DNA of 64,000 nt. Origin: Paramecium tetraurelia (Eukaryota > Ciliophora > Oligohymenophorea > Peniculida > Parameciidae). The notes under the pieces were generated by a model. It saw only the letters and a program-made list of their open reading frames with translations. It ran no database searches and was not told the DNA's origin. Shown in pieces: positions 1-11,893 of this stretch (position 1 is its first letter; each line of letters starts with the position of its first letter). Position numbers and translations under genes: made by a program. The DNA lies in the NCBI RefSeq assembly GCF_000165425.1, contig NW_001799366.1:231254-295253 (forward strand). The letters run 5' to 3'.

Positions 1-389
1 TCATTCTGTAGAATTTATAATTGCCGTCTAACTTCCAACCACATTTTAATCTACCACTTCAAACTACCCTTTTCAGAAATAATTACCCTATAAAAAATAT
101 AGCTCAAGAAAAAAATTCGAAAAAGTTTTAAAATCAATAGATTAGATGAAAATGAATTTGAATTAATGATTAGTTTATAATAATAATGTGTGATAAATCT
201 AATAATTATATATTCAGTATGAGGCTAGTTCCCCTGAATAAGATATACCCATAGATGTCGATAAGGGGCTAATTTATATGAAGTTTATTTTTTAATTTGA
301 AATAGAAACCTAAAATAATCGAATGAAATAAAGATGTAAAAAATCAATAAAGAAGACATACTTTCAAAATTTAGAATGCGTAATTAAGA
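1..389. other. AT-rich stretch, no gene supported
   Basis: I see no open frame with a start codon and protein-like composition here. There is an imperfect inverted pair of CCCCT/AGGGG-type arms around 213-275, too imperfect to name. Confidence 0.5.
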
Positions 390-665
390 ATGGATGAAAA
401 ACCAAAAAATGTGCAAATAAAATGGTTTTTAATTTTATAGGGCTAGACAAATAAATAAAAAGTTAAAGGATGTGTTATTAATATACTTTTATTTCTGATA
501 TTTATGACAGTTTTTTAGATATTTTTTTTAGTGGGACCTTCATATAATGGAGCAAATAATAGACTTATTTATTTAATGCTAGGCATAGCCAATCTAATTT
601 GCAAAAGAGAAAAAATATTATATCAATGTAAATTATTTCAGATACAATTATTTATACACTGGTGA
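390..665 (+). CDS. Doubtful small membrane protein or gene remnant
   Basis: ATG at 390 opens a 91-codon frame (TAA/TAG = Gln) ending at TGA 663-665. Residues about 27-50 form a hydrophobic segment followed by a second weaker one, so a membrane protein is possible. The same frame stays readable for about 20 codons after the TGA, which suggests the 5' part of a decayed longer gene rather than a complete one. No family recognised. In a one-stop code an AT-rich frame of this length can occur by chance, so confidence is low. Confidence 0.25.
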
Positions 666-891
666 AAAGAAAAATAATTCGAAAAGAAATATGATCTTTA
701 TTCAAGCTATTTCAAGAGAGAATGAAGATCAAAATTTCGTAATATTTTAATTAACAATTTCTATCTATTGGGCGTGAAAAGAGCAACTTATTTTCACCAT
801 TTAATAAAGTTATGTCTAAATTCGATTACTTTGACTGAATCCATCTTGATTTGAGGTTGATTAGTTTTTTATCATTTCTACAATTAAAAAT

Positions 892-913
892 TTAATTAAT
901 TAATTAATTAATA
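892..913. repeat. TTAA tetranucleotide microsatellite
   Basis: A run of five TTAA units plus a partial one. Palindromic, so strandless. No associated gene. Confidence 0.8.
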
Positions 914-1095
914 ATGTTGTTGCAATTACTTTGACATCAAAATTTGGTGTTATTATGAAATAGATTCTACTGCATGAAAGGAGATTGTAAATGTTGAAAC
1001 AAAGAATCCTTTAAATAAAAATATTTGAATGATAAGTTGGCTGCAATTATAAGCTATAATCTTTAATGATAGTTACATTATCATGATTAAAAATT

Positions 1096-1456
1096 TCATA
1101 AAATGAACTTTTAAATAAAAAATTTGATTAGACAATCCTGCCAAAATAGATAACTTTTGATATCTCTCCAGGTCTTCTCAATCGAATTTAGCTATGTGCA
1201 GTACAGACGGTAATATATATGATCTATTTATTTTATAATTTGTCCTTCAGAGATATTTTCTTAAAATTGAGGCATTGTCTAAAATGAAAGAATATTAGCC
1301 TTTGTCAAATCTGCCGTTTGATAAATAGATTAACCTTAAAAGAAAATTTTGAAAATATGATCATCAATATTTGTTTTAAACACTAAAATAAAAAAATCCT
1401 TATCCAACTGCACCAATAATATATATTCTTTTTGTGATTGAAACAAAGTTTTGCAT
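1096..1456 (-). pseudogene. Decayed IS630/Tc1-mariner-type transposase
   Basis: Minus-strand reading gives three blocks in the order expected for the C-terminal half of a DDE transposase of the IS630-Tc1-mariner superfamily: IIGAVG (about 1394-1428), then ILDNAS (about 1265-1285), matching the usual LDNASIH second-Asp motif, then LNSIEKTWRDIKSYL (about 1148-1191), matching the usual LNPIEKxWxxLK motif with the third acidic residue. The first two blocks share a frame but two TGA codons lie between them; the third is shifted by one base. No start codon or intact 5' half was found. It is therefore a relic. Paramecium is known to carry Tc1/mariner elements, which are the presumed ancestors of its internal eliminated sequences. 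Terminal repeats were not identified. Confidence 0.6.
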
Positions 1457-1535
1457 GAAACTTGTACCATATAATACTAACCAGTAATGAGTATATTCTA
1501 AATGAAGAATTGATTAATTACCTGTATGTAGCGAC

Positions 1536-1560
1536 TAGTTCATCTTTGCGAAGATGACTA
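1536..1560. other. Imperfect inverted repeat / hairpin
   Basis: Left arm TAGTTCATCTT and right arm AAGATGACTA pair around a TGCG loop with one bulged T. It lies just upstream (minus-strand sense) of the transposase relic, so it could be element debris; nothing proves it. Confidence 0.4.
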
Positions 1561-2425
1561 ATTACTGTTTGAGATCAAAAAATTTATTCCAAAATCTATT
1601 ATTTATTTCAATTAAAATTTTATTAGTGTTAAACTAAATATCAAAATCTTTAGGCTTCTTAGGTCATTTAGACATGCAGGTTCACTTTAAAAGTTTAGAT
1701 GCAGATCCTAAGAAAGTAAAATTTTGCCCTACTAAATTAGAACAACTCTATATATATATAGAGAAATCTCATACTTAACGATAAATCATCAATACAGAGT
1801 TTTACGATTAATAATATAAAAAGTTCATTAATAATAAAAAAACATACCATTTGCTTTTATAGAAATTTCATCTTAAGTTTAAATGCATTTTACTCTTTCT
1901 ATAGATTTTTTATCAGCCTTTTTTCCTAATATCAAGTTCTTAATCAATTATCTTATATTAGATATTGATGTTTTTGACCAACAACAATTTTTGAAATAGA
2001 AATTTCATTAGTATCAACAAAATGAAAATGGATTTGCGGCTAAATATAAATTAAACTCAAAATTTCATTTTGACGTTTATATATCAATTCTTTACTAAGG
2101 TATAGAGAATTTGCAAAATTATTAAACTGGCAAAAGTGAGTAAAACTACTTTTATAAAAGTTAAAAGATTATTGTTTAAGACTATTCTAAAGGTCTAAAT
2201 AGAAAAATACAAATTCTGAAAGTTGAATATATCATATTTAACCCATAAATCATATAGCATTTCTATTAATTTATAAATTGGTATTCTTTTAATAATTTAT
2301 TAATGTCCTTATTTAGAAATAATATTCTGATTATATCTAAGTTGTATAGTTTAATCATTATCTAATTATTATGCAATAAATTTTTTAATATAATTAATTT
2401 AGACCTAATTTTAAAGCAAAGAACT
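1561..2425. other. Noncoding AT-rich stretch
   Basis: No supported gene. Contains a short TA run near 1750. The first convincing coding frame starts at 2426. Confidence 0.5.
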
Positions 2426-3112
2426 ATGTCAAAGTAGTTTGATTTGTAAGTTTATCCAAATATGCAATCTTTAAGAACCCAACCTAATAAATTGGAAAAA
2501 ATTCTTAAAAATATTTAAAGTTAAAAAATTTTCAATCATAATGTTAACATTGAGAACAAAAGTTCTGATGAATCATTTTCTTACTTAACTAAGAGAGTTT
2601 TGAATAAGGAATCACCATTATATAGTTTACCTAGTCAGCGAATACATTTATAAAACGATAACATTTTCAATGAATCTAATAAAAAGGTACTTTGCTATCA
2701 ACTTCCAAAAATACAATAGAAGCTAAAGACATTAAGTAAAGCCAATTTTTCATAAGAGAGAATTTGTTAAACTCTTCAGAATTCAGAATTGATTCCAATC
2801 ACTAGAAGAAAAATTACTGATAGTGAAGAAATTTAATATCAAGATTAATTAAATATTAAGAAATTGAATGAGTAATTAGGCAATAAGTAAGATCGATAGA
2901 ATCAGATTAGATGGAGAATTAATAAACATTCATATCCTGAAGTTTCTGAATTAAATGACCTTTCGAAGTAGATAGATTTTATATATAAGAAAAATAATAT
3001 CAATCCTGTAAAAATAAAGGCGAGTCAAAATTATTACAGTTCGAGAGATACCAAAAATTCTAATTAATCTATAGAATTTTTAATTAAATTGCTAAAAGAG
3101 AGTAGAAAATGA
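2426..3112 (+). CDS. Unknown hydrophilic protein, 228 aa
   Basis: Uninterrupted frame from ATG 2426 to TGA 3110-3112 using TAA/TAG as Gln. The product is rich in Lys, Asn, Gln and Ser, with no membrane span, signal peptide or recognisable domain. It ends 45 bp before the ATG of the TBC gene on the same strand. I considered that it might be the 5' exon of that gene, but no intron with usual signals removes the TGA and joins the frames, so I keep them separate. Function unknown. Confidence 0.55.
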
Positions 3113-3157
3113 AATTGTGTAAATTTCTTATTATATTAATTAATTTACAAAAGTTAA

Positions 3158-4638
3158 ATGATTGAGGACTAGAACTCGACTTCAGAATCTCAAGAGATTT
3201 TCGGATCATAAGCATTTGAAATCATAGATGTTGATATTTATAATAAATTTTAGAAAGTACCAAGATAACCTAGTCATAAAGAATATCTAATTAAAAAGTA
3301 ATCATTTGGAAACAAATAAACAAAAAGATCAATCAGTGCAATAAAAGTCGATGATGTAATAAATGGCCTATGTTAAATTAGAACAAAATGAATATTAATA
3401 ATGGTTAAGTGTTAAAAAAATCAAAGGATGATCATCCACTAACAAATTAGGAACAATTGGAATTTAAATTGATTCAAGTGGAAATATCAGATTTCATCAT
3501 AATAGAGCATTAATAAAATGGCAAAGAATATAAAATTTTGGACTAAAATGATTGGAAGAAAATAATCAAGTAGAAATCATTAACAGGATATATGATGCAC
3601 GATATACATGTATCATTATTAACTTAAAATCTATTCTTTATTGAGAGGAGAGATATTTGGTTGTTATTTTGCGACATAGACTCGATAAAGTAAAAAATTC
3701 AATAGAAAAATTCCTCATTTTTTCAGTATTCTATCTAAGATAATAATTTTTCATCATAAATTGACAAGGATATTCCAAGAGCATTGATGGGAAATAGATT
3801 CTTGAATTTAGTAAGCATATTATTAAACATAGCAAGAAAATCAAACTAGTTTAAAAAAAATATTGATGGCTTATGCTAATTATGATCCTGAATTGGGTTA
3901 TACATAAGGAATGAATATTATTGCAGCCAATTTACTAATCTGTTACGATTTGAAAACAAACGATGAAAAATTCTTAGAGGGTAAACCTCATTAATTATTT
4001 TAGATGTTGAAATCATAGATCCATCAAGAGATTAAAATGTGTTTTATCTTTTTATATACATTATGGTAGAATTAAATTGGAGATCAGTTTTCATTCCTGG
4101 ATTTCCGGGATTAATTAAAATGATGAAGGTTTTGGATTTAAAATTTAAAAGTGAATTGCCTAAATTATATGAACACTTTTAAGAATCTAATGTAGATCTA
4201 AATGTGTGTTTCTAATAATAATATCTGTCCTTATTAATGTATGGAATTTCTTGGGAGATCAGTAGGATGATTTTCGATTTATTCCTTTTTGAAGGTGAAT
4301 AGATTATTCACACTTTTCTGATTGGAATGTTAAAGTATTGTTAAGATAATCTTCTTAAAATGCGAACTTTTGAAGTAATGAAATGATTTAATCTTTAGGA
4401 AATTACGAAATTCTGCAAAAATGAAATGATAAGATAATTTTATGAGTTATTTTCAATAAAATTTGTAGGAAACAAAGACTTTTCAACTATCCTATTAAAT
4501 TTAGGCTTTATTAAAGTTTAGGGCGAAATAGTACCACCTCCTTAACCTTTGGCTTCTGTTAAACAAGTATTAAAAGAAAATAAGTTTGAGATATGGAAGG
4601 GAACCTTCCTTAAGAACTTTTTCCAAAAAAAGAAATGA
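3158..4638 (+). CDS. TBC-domain Rab GTPase-activating protein
   Basis: Five exons (3158-3355, 3382-3810, 3833-4040, 4070-4374, 4399-4638) give 459 aa; introns are 26, 22, 29 and 24 nt. The third intron starts GTTT rather than GTA and is the least certain. The TBC domain occupies roughly residues 130-390: the arginine finger is in IDKDIPR and the glutamine finger in GYTQGMN, both conserved in catalytically active TBC proteins, which stimulate GTP hydrolysis by Rab GTPases. Later TBC blocks (SWEISRMIFDLFLFEGEQ) are also present. The N-terminal 100 residues are polar and not recognised. The Rab substrate cannot be told from sequence; a Rab11-like gene lies 4.6 kb away but proximity carries no weight in this genome. 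Confidence 0.9.
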
Positions 4639-4809
4639 AAAAAACAATTAAAATTCATAATTAATTTTTCAAAACTCCTATCAAATATTTTTATAATTTG
4701 AGATTTACTCGTATTCATAGTAAATTATATAATATATAAGAAGTGAATATAAGTAAATATTTATAATATAATATTTTGCGCTTCAAAAAGTGAAATAATT
4801 AATTTAATT

Positions 4810-6958
4810 ATGTCTTTTGAGGTGAAGAAAAGAAAATTGTAAACTTAACCTCCGGAAGTGCAAAAGTTGTTAATAGGAGATAACATGGATTATAGGAATA
4901 TAGAAATCGTTTAATCAAATAAACCATTAATATTGAGTCCTGACTTGGGTATAATTGTAGAGAAATTCAATCCTTTGTATGAAATTGCATTTGAGTTTTT
5001 GATGTGTGTAGCTGAACCAATAAGCAGATCAGAGTTGATTCATGAATATGTGTATAGATTATTTATAATTAAGATTGACTTAGATGAGTATGTATACCGC
5101 CATGGTGCTCTAGTATTCAGCAGATGATATAATTAGGCTATTAGATCTATTATCAAAAAATAAGGTTCCTTAGAGAATGGAATAATTTATAAGACATCAT
5201 ACGAATAACATTGGATAAGCGAAATTCTTTTTGCAAGACAAAAGTTATTATATAGACATTGGTGAAACAGTTTTGAATTAAATAATGATGAATTTGTAGG
5301 ATAAGAATAGTTTGTAAGAGGTAATCTAAGAAGAATAGATTATTCATAATATTTAAGTGAATCCTTAGTTGAAGAATTTTGAGTAATAAATAGAGTTAAA
5401 GGAAGCAGATATTGAATAAATGGCAAAAGAGATTGATACATTTAAGGATTGGTTGGCTTAAGATAAAATACAGACTATCAAATTCAAACGATTCAGAATA
5501 GTTGGAGATTATTTTGATGTAGCTTAAGCTTTGATTCGTTCATCAGTTCCTCTAATTTAGGAATATGATTTTACAAAAGAAAAATAGAAATTAGACATCA
5601 ATTTGAAACCATCCACTAAACCTAGATTATATTAATTACGAGCAGCAAAAACTGTAATAATGGGAGATTATGCAAAATCTGGTCTAATTGTATTACCTTG
5701 TGGTGCAGGAAAGACTTTAGTAGGAGTACTGTGTATGAGTTTGATTAAGAGTTCGACAGTTATAATTTGTGATTCAAATGTATCTGTTGAATAATGGAAG
5801 AGAGAAATAGAGGGTTATACTACTATTGATAATAGAAGAATAATACGTGTTACTGGATTCGCAAAAGATAAATGGTAAGGTGAATAGCCAATAGTCATTT
5901 TAACTACGTATTCTTGGTTAATAGCTCAATTTAGAAATAATTCATCAAGTACAAAGACTGTTTGGAATTAAATTTCAGAAGTTAGTTGGGGAATTTGTAT
6001 TGTTGATGAAGTACATCGATTACCTGCTGTGTAATTTTAAAATGTCTTAAAATAAATAAAGTGTGCTATTAAGATTGGTTTAACAGCAACTCTTTTGAGA
6101 GAGGATCAAAAGTTGGATAACTTGTATTTTATGATTGGTCCGAAGTTATATGAAGAGAATTTAATTGATCTTATGACTTAAGGATTTTTAGCAAAACCCC
6201 ATATTATTGAGATACAATGTGATATGCCACCTATCTTTTTATAAGAATATCAAACTAAAAATAATATGACTGTCAGATAATTGTTACATACAGGGAATCC
6301 TGGAAAATATAAAGCATTACAATTTTTGATAAAGAATCATGAGATGTTAGGACATAAGATTATTGTGTTCTGTGATTCATTATTAATTCTTAATTATTAT
6401 GCCCTCTTATTAGGATACCCAGTTATAGATGGAGATTTAAATACTGATGAAAAAAATAAAATCTTTAGTATTTTCAAGAATTCGAATGAAATAAAAACAA
6501 TTTTTGTGTCTAGAGTTGGAGATACTGGGATTGATATTCCATCTGCTAGTGTAGGAATTGAAATAGGGTATTTGGGAGGATCGAGAAGATAGAAAGTATA
6601 ACGTTTAGGAAGAGTTATGAGACCAAAGCAAAATACAAATCATGAAATTCAAGCATTCTTTTATTCTTTAGCCAGTAAGGATACAACTGAAAGTGAGTAT
6701 TCATACAAACGATAGAAGTATATCACAGAATAGTTGGGATTAAATACTGAATTGATATTGGAAGGTGATTTACCATATAATAAAAACCCATAGAAATACA
6801 AATATATCAAATAAATGAATGAAATGGACTTATTAGAATAGATAATGCTGTCATCTAATGATTTAACAAATAAAGTAATAGACTAAATTGAGGAGGAGGT
6901 TCAAGTGGTAACAAACACTTTTTCTTAGGAATTTGGTGGTGTGTACAAATTTTAGTGA
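4810..6958 (+). CDS. ERCC3: XPB/ERCC3 DNA translocase of TFIIH
   Basis: Two exons (4810-5091 and 5114-6958; 22-nt intron) encode 708 aa, a little shorter than human XPB (782), the difference being at the N-terminus. XPB is the SF2 ATPase of TFIIH that opens promoter DNA and acts in nucleotide excision repair. Seen: N-terminal block [13 protein letters not shown]; Walker A PCGAGKT near residue 290; DEVH box near 391; the XPB-specific RED motif in LLRED near 422; motifs [14 protein letters not shown] and [10 protein letters not shown]. The intron is needed to restore the frame into the block SADDIIRLL, which fixes it well. The very acidic/Q-rich tail ends at TGA 6956-6958. Confidence 0.97.
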
Positions 6959-6984
6959 TTTTTTTAAATTTTGTTTTATTATTT

Positions 6985-7521
6985 ATGAATTTAAAAATAG
7001 ACAATATGTCCGAAGAACAATTAATGGAAGAATATGCAAAGCTGCCTTTTGAATATTTCGCAGATGAAAGATGGGAATATTACATTAAAGTACATCCTAA
7101 TATGAGTTAAAGCGTAATAGCGATTTGCTTAGTATATGATTGGCTGAATTTGTCTACTTATAAGAGAGATGCTTATGAAATTTCAAGGAGGTCGAAATAG
7201 AATGAAATCTTGAATAAGATTCTACTGAAAAAAAAGTAAAGCGCTCTAAAAAAATTGGGCGTATAATTTCAAATTAACTATTGTTGTTCATAGTAGATAT
7301 TCAAATCTAGAGCAGATAAATTGAAAAAGAATTTAGAGGAGCTGTTTCCTTAAATAAGTTGTAATAATTATGCAATTGGTGGTAAATCTGAGGAAATAGC
7401 GGTGTATGCAATTTAAGATAAGAAACCATACTTGATTTGGCATAGTCATGTAGATGAACCTGAAGATATCACATTATTACTTGGAAGACTTGATTAAATA
7501 TTCTAATAATTTAAATAATGA
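6985..7521 (+). CDS. SelW/Rdx-like thioredoxin-fold protein (tentative)
   Basis: Single exon, 178 aa; a second in-frame ATG at 7006 could be the true start. Residues about 95-175 resemble the SelW/SelT/SelH (Rdx) family: a beta-strand followed by YCCSQQ where the family has a CxxC or CxxU redox pair, then LKKNLEELFP, a GGK turn, and LIWHSHVDEP, which fits the family's strand plus HSK-type block. The second redox residue would be Gln (codon TAG), so the motif looks degenerate. The N-terminal 90 residues are unrecognised. The stop TGA at 7519-7521 overlaps the ATG of the next gene. Fold assignment is inference from pattern only. Confidence 0.45.
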
Positions 7522-9211
7522 TTGCAGTCGAATAATTATTTACTAAGCCTATTCAAGAAATTCAACGAGAATAGCAAAATCTCCAGAAAGAAATTACTAC
7601 TAAGAACAAGGAATTAAAGGATCTCTTCAGCTCCAAATATCACGAACTCCTCAACTGTGCTGATCTACTTAATGGCATTAGTGATTACACCAAATAGATT
7701 ATGTAAAATACATTAACATACCTAGAACGATTACAAATAAAACATAATAAAACATGATGCAGATTAATGAATCCAATAACAACAATATCAAATAATAATA
7801 GCAAGATCTCAAATGCAAATCCTTTACGTATTTTATGAAAAAAGTGAAGTAATCTATGAAAAATGGATATTGTTACAATTCACAGATAGCATTATTGTAT
7901 GCCTAGTATAAATATTAATTGAATGATTCTGAGCGATTGTATCCAATCATCCTATTAGAATAAATAGAGTAAGAATGCAATCTCAATAATATAATTGATA
8001 CACTATTGATTCATTAAAATAATCTATCCGCATTCTTTAACAAACTTATTGAATACGGAAGTTTGAATTGTAATAATTTTAAAGCTGTAATTGCTGAAAT
8101 AGATTAAATTCATTCATTTGACAATTACACTTAATTAATACTCCTAAAATAAAACTATATTTAATTGACTATTGAACAAATATATGACATACTCATTAAT
8201 AATCAAATCCCACTCTTTTAAATAGATCAATCCCAAATCGATAAATTCAAACAAAATGTATTATCATAAACTAAAACTATCGAAGTTTAAATTTTAGAGA
8301 AACTAATATAGAATATTGTTTAAAATGGTACATTTAATCATGAACTTTATTAATCTATATAGAAAGAATAAGGACTTATTCCTTAAGAGATGAAAAATAA
8401 AACTGTCTAAATTTGGAAGGATTGGTTTGATTCAGCATTGAAAAATCACTTTGAATAATTATTTTAGATCATTGAGAAAGAATAAATCAAATAAGAAAAG
8501 GAGTTCTTAGAAGTTTATAAAGCTTATCAAAATAAAATAAAAGAAATAAAAGACATCAGTGATTTAATAGAGAAATTGCCACACGACGAAATTGAATACA
8601 AACATTAGTAGTGTATATAGGATTGTTAAAAAATGGTTAAGGAATATTCGTAATTATTAAATAATATATTTGAGTAGAATAAAGATTCCTTTCTCATATG
8701 TTTTTATTACAATGTCTTAATCTATTAATGGAATGAATAATTACTGAAATACCAACTCGATCTATATTGTGAATAGAACAATTAATGGGATTTAAAGGAA
8801 ATAGACTAACTATTATTTTCCATTTATTAATTACAGAATCAAGAGATTAAGAGAGAAACGATCTCTCAGATAATCAAACTCATGTTATAAAAAGTGGACA
8901 TTTAATTTTCGATTGAATACAGGAACTTGGCTACTGCTATTCATCCAGAGAAGGCGTAAGAATATTACTAGAATCTGTTTAAGACTGGAAAGTTCAATAA
9001 TAAGTCACTGAAGAGGACATCATTAAATCTAGAAGGGATAGATTTATCATTAGAATAACATTTCCATTACTACACCATTATATAGCAACAGAAGTAAACT
9101 ACAAAAGATTAAATAAATGCTTGGACTTAGAAAGCCTAGGAAGTTTAACAAAAATAGTAATAAGAACCACAGTAATAGACAAGGTTTGGTTTGAATATGT
9201 TTTGGAGATGA
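7518..9211 (+). CDS. COG1-like Golgi tethering subunit
   Basis: Two exons (7518-7702, 7726-9211; 23-nt intron) give 556 aa. The N-terminus carries a Vps51/COG1-type helical block: IQEIQRE, ...KNKELKDLFSSKYHELL, then CADLL, matching the family pattern in which an EI/K-E-L helix is followed by a YxxLIxxAD helix. The rest is long amphipathic helix rich in Gln, Asn and Lys, usual for CATCHR tethers. COG1 is a subunit of the conserved oligomeric Golgi complex, which tethers intra-Golgi transport vesicles. Its ATG (7518) lies inside the stop of the upstream gene (sequence ATGA), so the 5' UTR must overlap that gene. Length is shorter than human COG1 (about 980), so other Vps51-superfamily members remain possible. 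Confidence 0.6.
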
Positions 9212-9258
9212 AATATATATATATATAGAATGAATATTTTATATTTATTATTTTAAAT

Positions 9259-9988
9259 ATGATGGAAGATGAATTCAGTTATTTGTTCAAAATCATTCTT
9301 ATAGGTATGATCAATGTACAATGATTAGGTGATTCAGGAGTTGGCAAGACTAACTTATTCAACAGATTGCAAAATAAGGAATTTTAATATGATACCAGAC
9401 CAACAATAGGAGTGGAATTCATAAATCGAACGGTTAGATAGGATGGGAATTTGGTTAAGTGTTAAATATGGGATACGGCAGGATAAGAGAAGTAAGAGAG
9501 ATTATGTTAAGTGTAGATTTAGAGCAATCACTAATGCTTATTATAGAGGAGCGAAGGGAGTGTTCGTTTGTTATGATGTAACAAAATAGGGAACATATGA
9601 ATCAACATTAAGATGGATGAGTGAAATAAAGTAATTTGGAGATCATGATATTGTGATAATGTTGGTAGGCAATAAAATAGATTTGGCAGAATAGAGAGTA
9701 TGTTTATATTATTTATGAAAGATTGTAAGGACCGATGAAGTGTCATAATTCTGTGAGTAAAATAAGGTTGGTTACATAGAGACATCTGCATTGAATAACA
9801 TAAATGTGGAAATGGCCTTTAATTAGATGGTTACAGGTAATCAATCAATTATTATCAATTTAGAGATTTATAAGATTGTATCTGCTTAGAAACCCATCAG
9901 TCAGACTCTATTGGGAATCAATGATGTTTACGTATTGAGGAAAGAGACTCAGCCAGAATAAACAAAGTAGAAGAAACAATGCTGCTGA
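9259..9988 (+). CDS. RAB11: Rab11-type small GTPase
   Basis: Five exons (9259-9304, 9329-9491, 9517-9697, 9722-9836, 9864-9988; introns 24-27 nt) give 209 aa. All GTPase motifs are present: GDSGVGKT, TIGVEF in switch I, WDTAGQE, NKIDL and ETSAL. Rab11-type signatures are AITNAYYRGA in switch II and IVIMLVGNKIDL, plus TEIYKIVS after G5. The C-terminus is KKQCC, a double-cysteine geranylgeranylation site. Rab11 directs recycling-endosome and contractile-vacuole-type traffic. The stop lies only 7 bp from the stop of the convergent kinase gene. Confidence 0.95.
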
Positions 9989-9995
9989 ATAATAA

Positions 9996-11774
9996 TCACT
10001 TCTCAATTAATGAATTATAAATAGCTTTCAATTTAGCATAAAAAACTTCTTTATTTTGTTCTGTCTGATTGTATAAGTAATTTTAAATTTTGCTTTGAGT
10101 GCATTTCTCATAAAATTCTTCTAGTTTATAGGAAATAATCATATCGCTTAAAATCGAAACACCATCTTTATCATAATTATTGATGAGAACTTTTATGCAT
10201 TTCAAAAGATATGATTTACAAATCTCGTAAAAATATGGTTTGTCAAAATGATCAGGACGATTTTTAACATTCATTTTATCGTCTTTCCTATATTAAAAAT
10301 ACTCTCTTTCTTCATCAGTGAATCCCAATGTCTCATTATATTCATTTATATCGTTTGTTGATAGTTTCGTTAAATTCAATATTCTTGTTTCTAAACCGCT
10401 CCCCTGCAAACTCTTTCTGACATCCTCAAATAAGTAATAGACTTGTAATTAGATTCTATCATAGATCTACTAATTTTATTAAGTTCCATTTGTCAAATCT
10501 TCAAATAGTTTGAAATCTATTGATTCCTAACCTGATTTTGGAGTTTTGAGAGTAAAAATTTAATTGTAATGATTTAGAATAATGAGAGATCTAAGATGTA
10601 ATAAATAATTGCATTTCTCAAAGTTTTACCAATTATTCATAAAATCTTCATTTACAAATTTCATTTAATTAAAGTATCTAAACATCTCATTAGCAGTTGA
10701 AGCACAATGCTTTCCTTTACTTATAATGACATATAAGGTTTCAGTTAATATTGGACCTGCTTATTACTTGAAATTCATTGATAGAAAATCTTTGTTCATT
10801 TGATATGACAACTTTATTGGTTTCTTACGATCATTCTTCTATTGCATCTATCCCTGGGGTAGAGATTCTAATAATTGTTTTATCAATTCATTTTCAAATA
10901 ATTAATTCCATCCATATCTTTTATTGTGATCCACCTTCAATAATTTATCCAGGAGATCTTTGCATTAATCAGAGAATGGCAGTTGAATTAATGATTGATT
11001 GATAATCTCTTATACCATATCTAATTTGGCCTACTTCCTCTTGTCAGACAAGATCTTTTAAACTGACTTAGCAGACTAGTTCTACGAAGCTGTCTTATCA
11101 GGCTAGATCATCTTAGCTGCCGAGTAGATTTAATTTGTATTGATTTGCAATCTCTCATTTTTTAATATATAATATAAGGTCGCTCCCATAGACCATAGAT
11201 CTGATTTTTCTTAGAATCCATCTCCTCCAAATTCCATTATTGGATCCATATATCCGTGAGTACCATACAATTAATTTTTCAAGGTTGGAAGTTGATTATC
11301 ATTGTCGAATATTCTGCTTTCTCCAAAATCTATGATCTTAATCATATTATCATTGCCCAACATCAAATTTTCAGGTTTGATATCTCTATGTGAGAAATGC
11401 ATTTCGACACTATTTAAGTCTTCGATGATGGATTTAAATGCACTTACAATTTATGCAAAGATGTTCAGCCTCTCCAATTCTGATAAATGTGGATTTTGAT
11501 TTAGATACGAAATTAAATCATTTGAGCAATATTCCAAAATAATTACTCTGTTTCCTTCCCATTCAAAATTATCTATCAATTTGATAATATTGATATGAGT
11601 CTTAAGAGTTGTGCAAATATTAACTTCATGTAAGTATTATTCTACATTTTTCTTGAAGATTTTCATGGCATACAAGTTTCCATCCTTGCTGCATGTGAAT
11701 ATATCTCCATTTACTCCTTGCTTTGGAGGGAATGCTATTAATTTAAAGCCATTTGGAAGAGGATTTTGGTCCAT
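9996..11774 (-). CDS. Protein kinase with unique C-terminal half
   Basis: One uninterrupted 592-aa frame. The kinase domain covers about residues 10-330: YAMKIFKK (catalytic Lys), HRDIKPENLM near 128, IIDFGES near 148 and GTHGYMDP plus SDLWSMGATLYYI for the activation and F-helix region. A glycine loop is poor: the N-lobe reads FPPKQGVNGDIFTC, so the first glycines are replaced. The C-terminal 260 residues are Asn/Lys/Gln-rich with no recognised domain. The group is not clear; it resembles the CAMK/Nek-like kinases expanded in ciliates. It ends 7 bp from the Rab11 stop on the opposite strand. Confidence 0.85.
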
Positions 11775-11893
11775 ATTAAATAGTGTATTATAATAATAAA
11801 TAAAATCACATTTTTAATTTATCATTCTCTTCATTAATTAATTATTTCAATTTCATGAATATTTATTAAATGGCCCTTTAATTTGTGGTCTCT

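Noticed and set aside
1740-1770. TA-rich run as a possible telomere or origin element
   Set aside because: Only a short TATATATATA run; no C4A2/C3A3-type telomeric repeats are present anywhere in the window.
3085-3160. Joining the 228-aa protein to the TBC gene by an intron
   Set aside because: The only candidate intron is about 35-52 nt with poor signals and does not remove the TGA in the correct phase.
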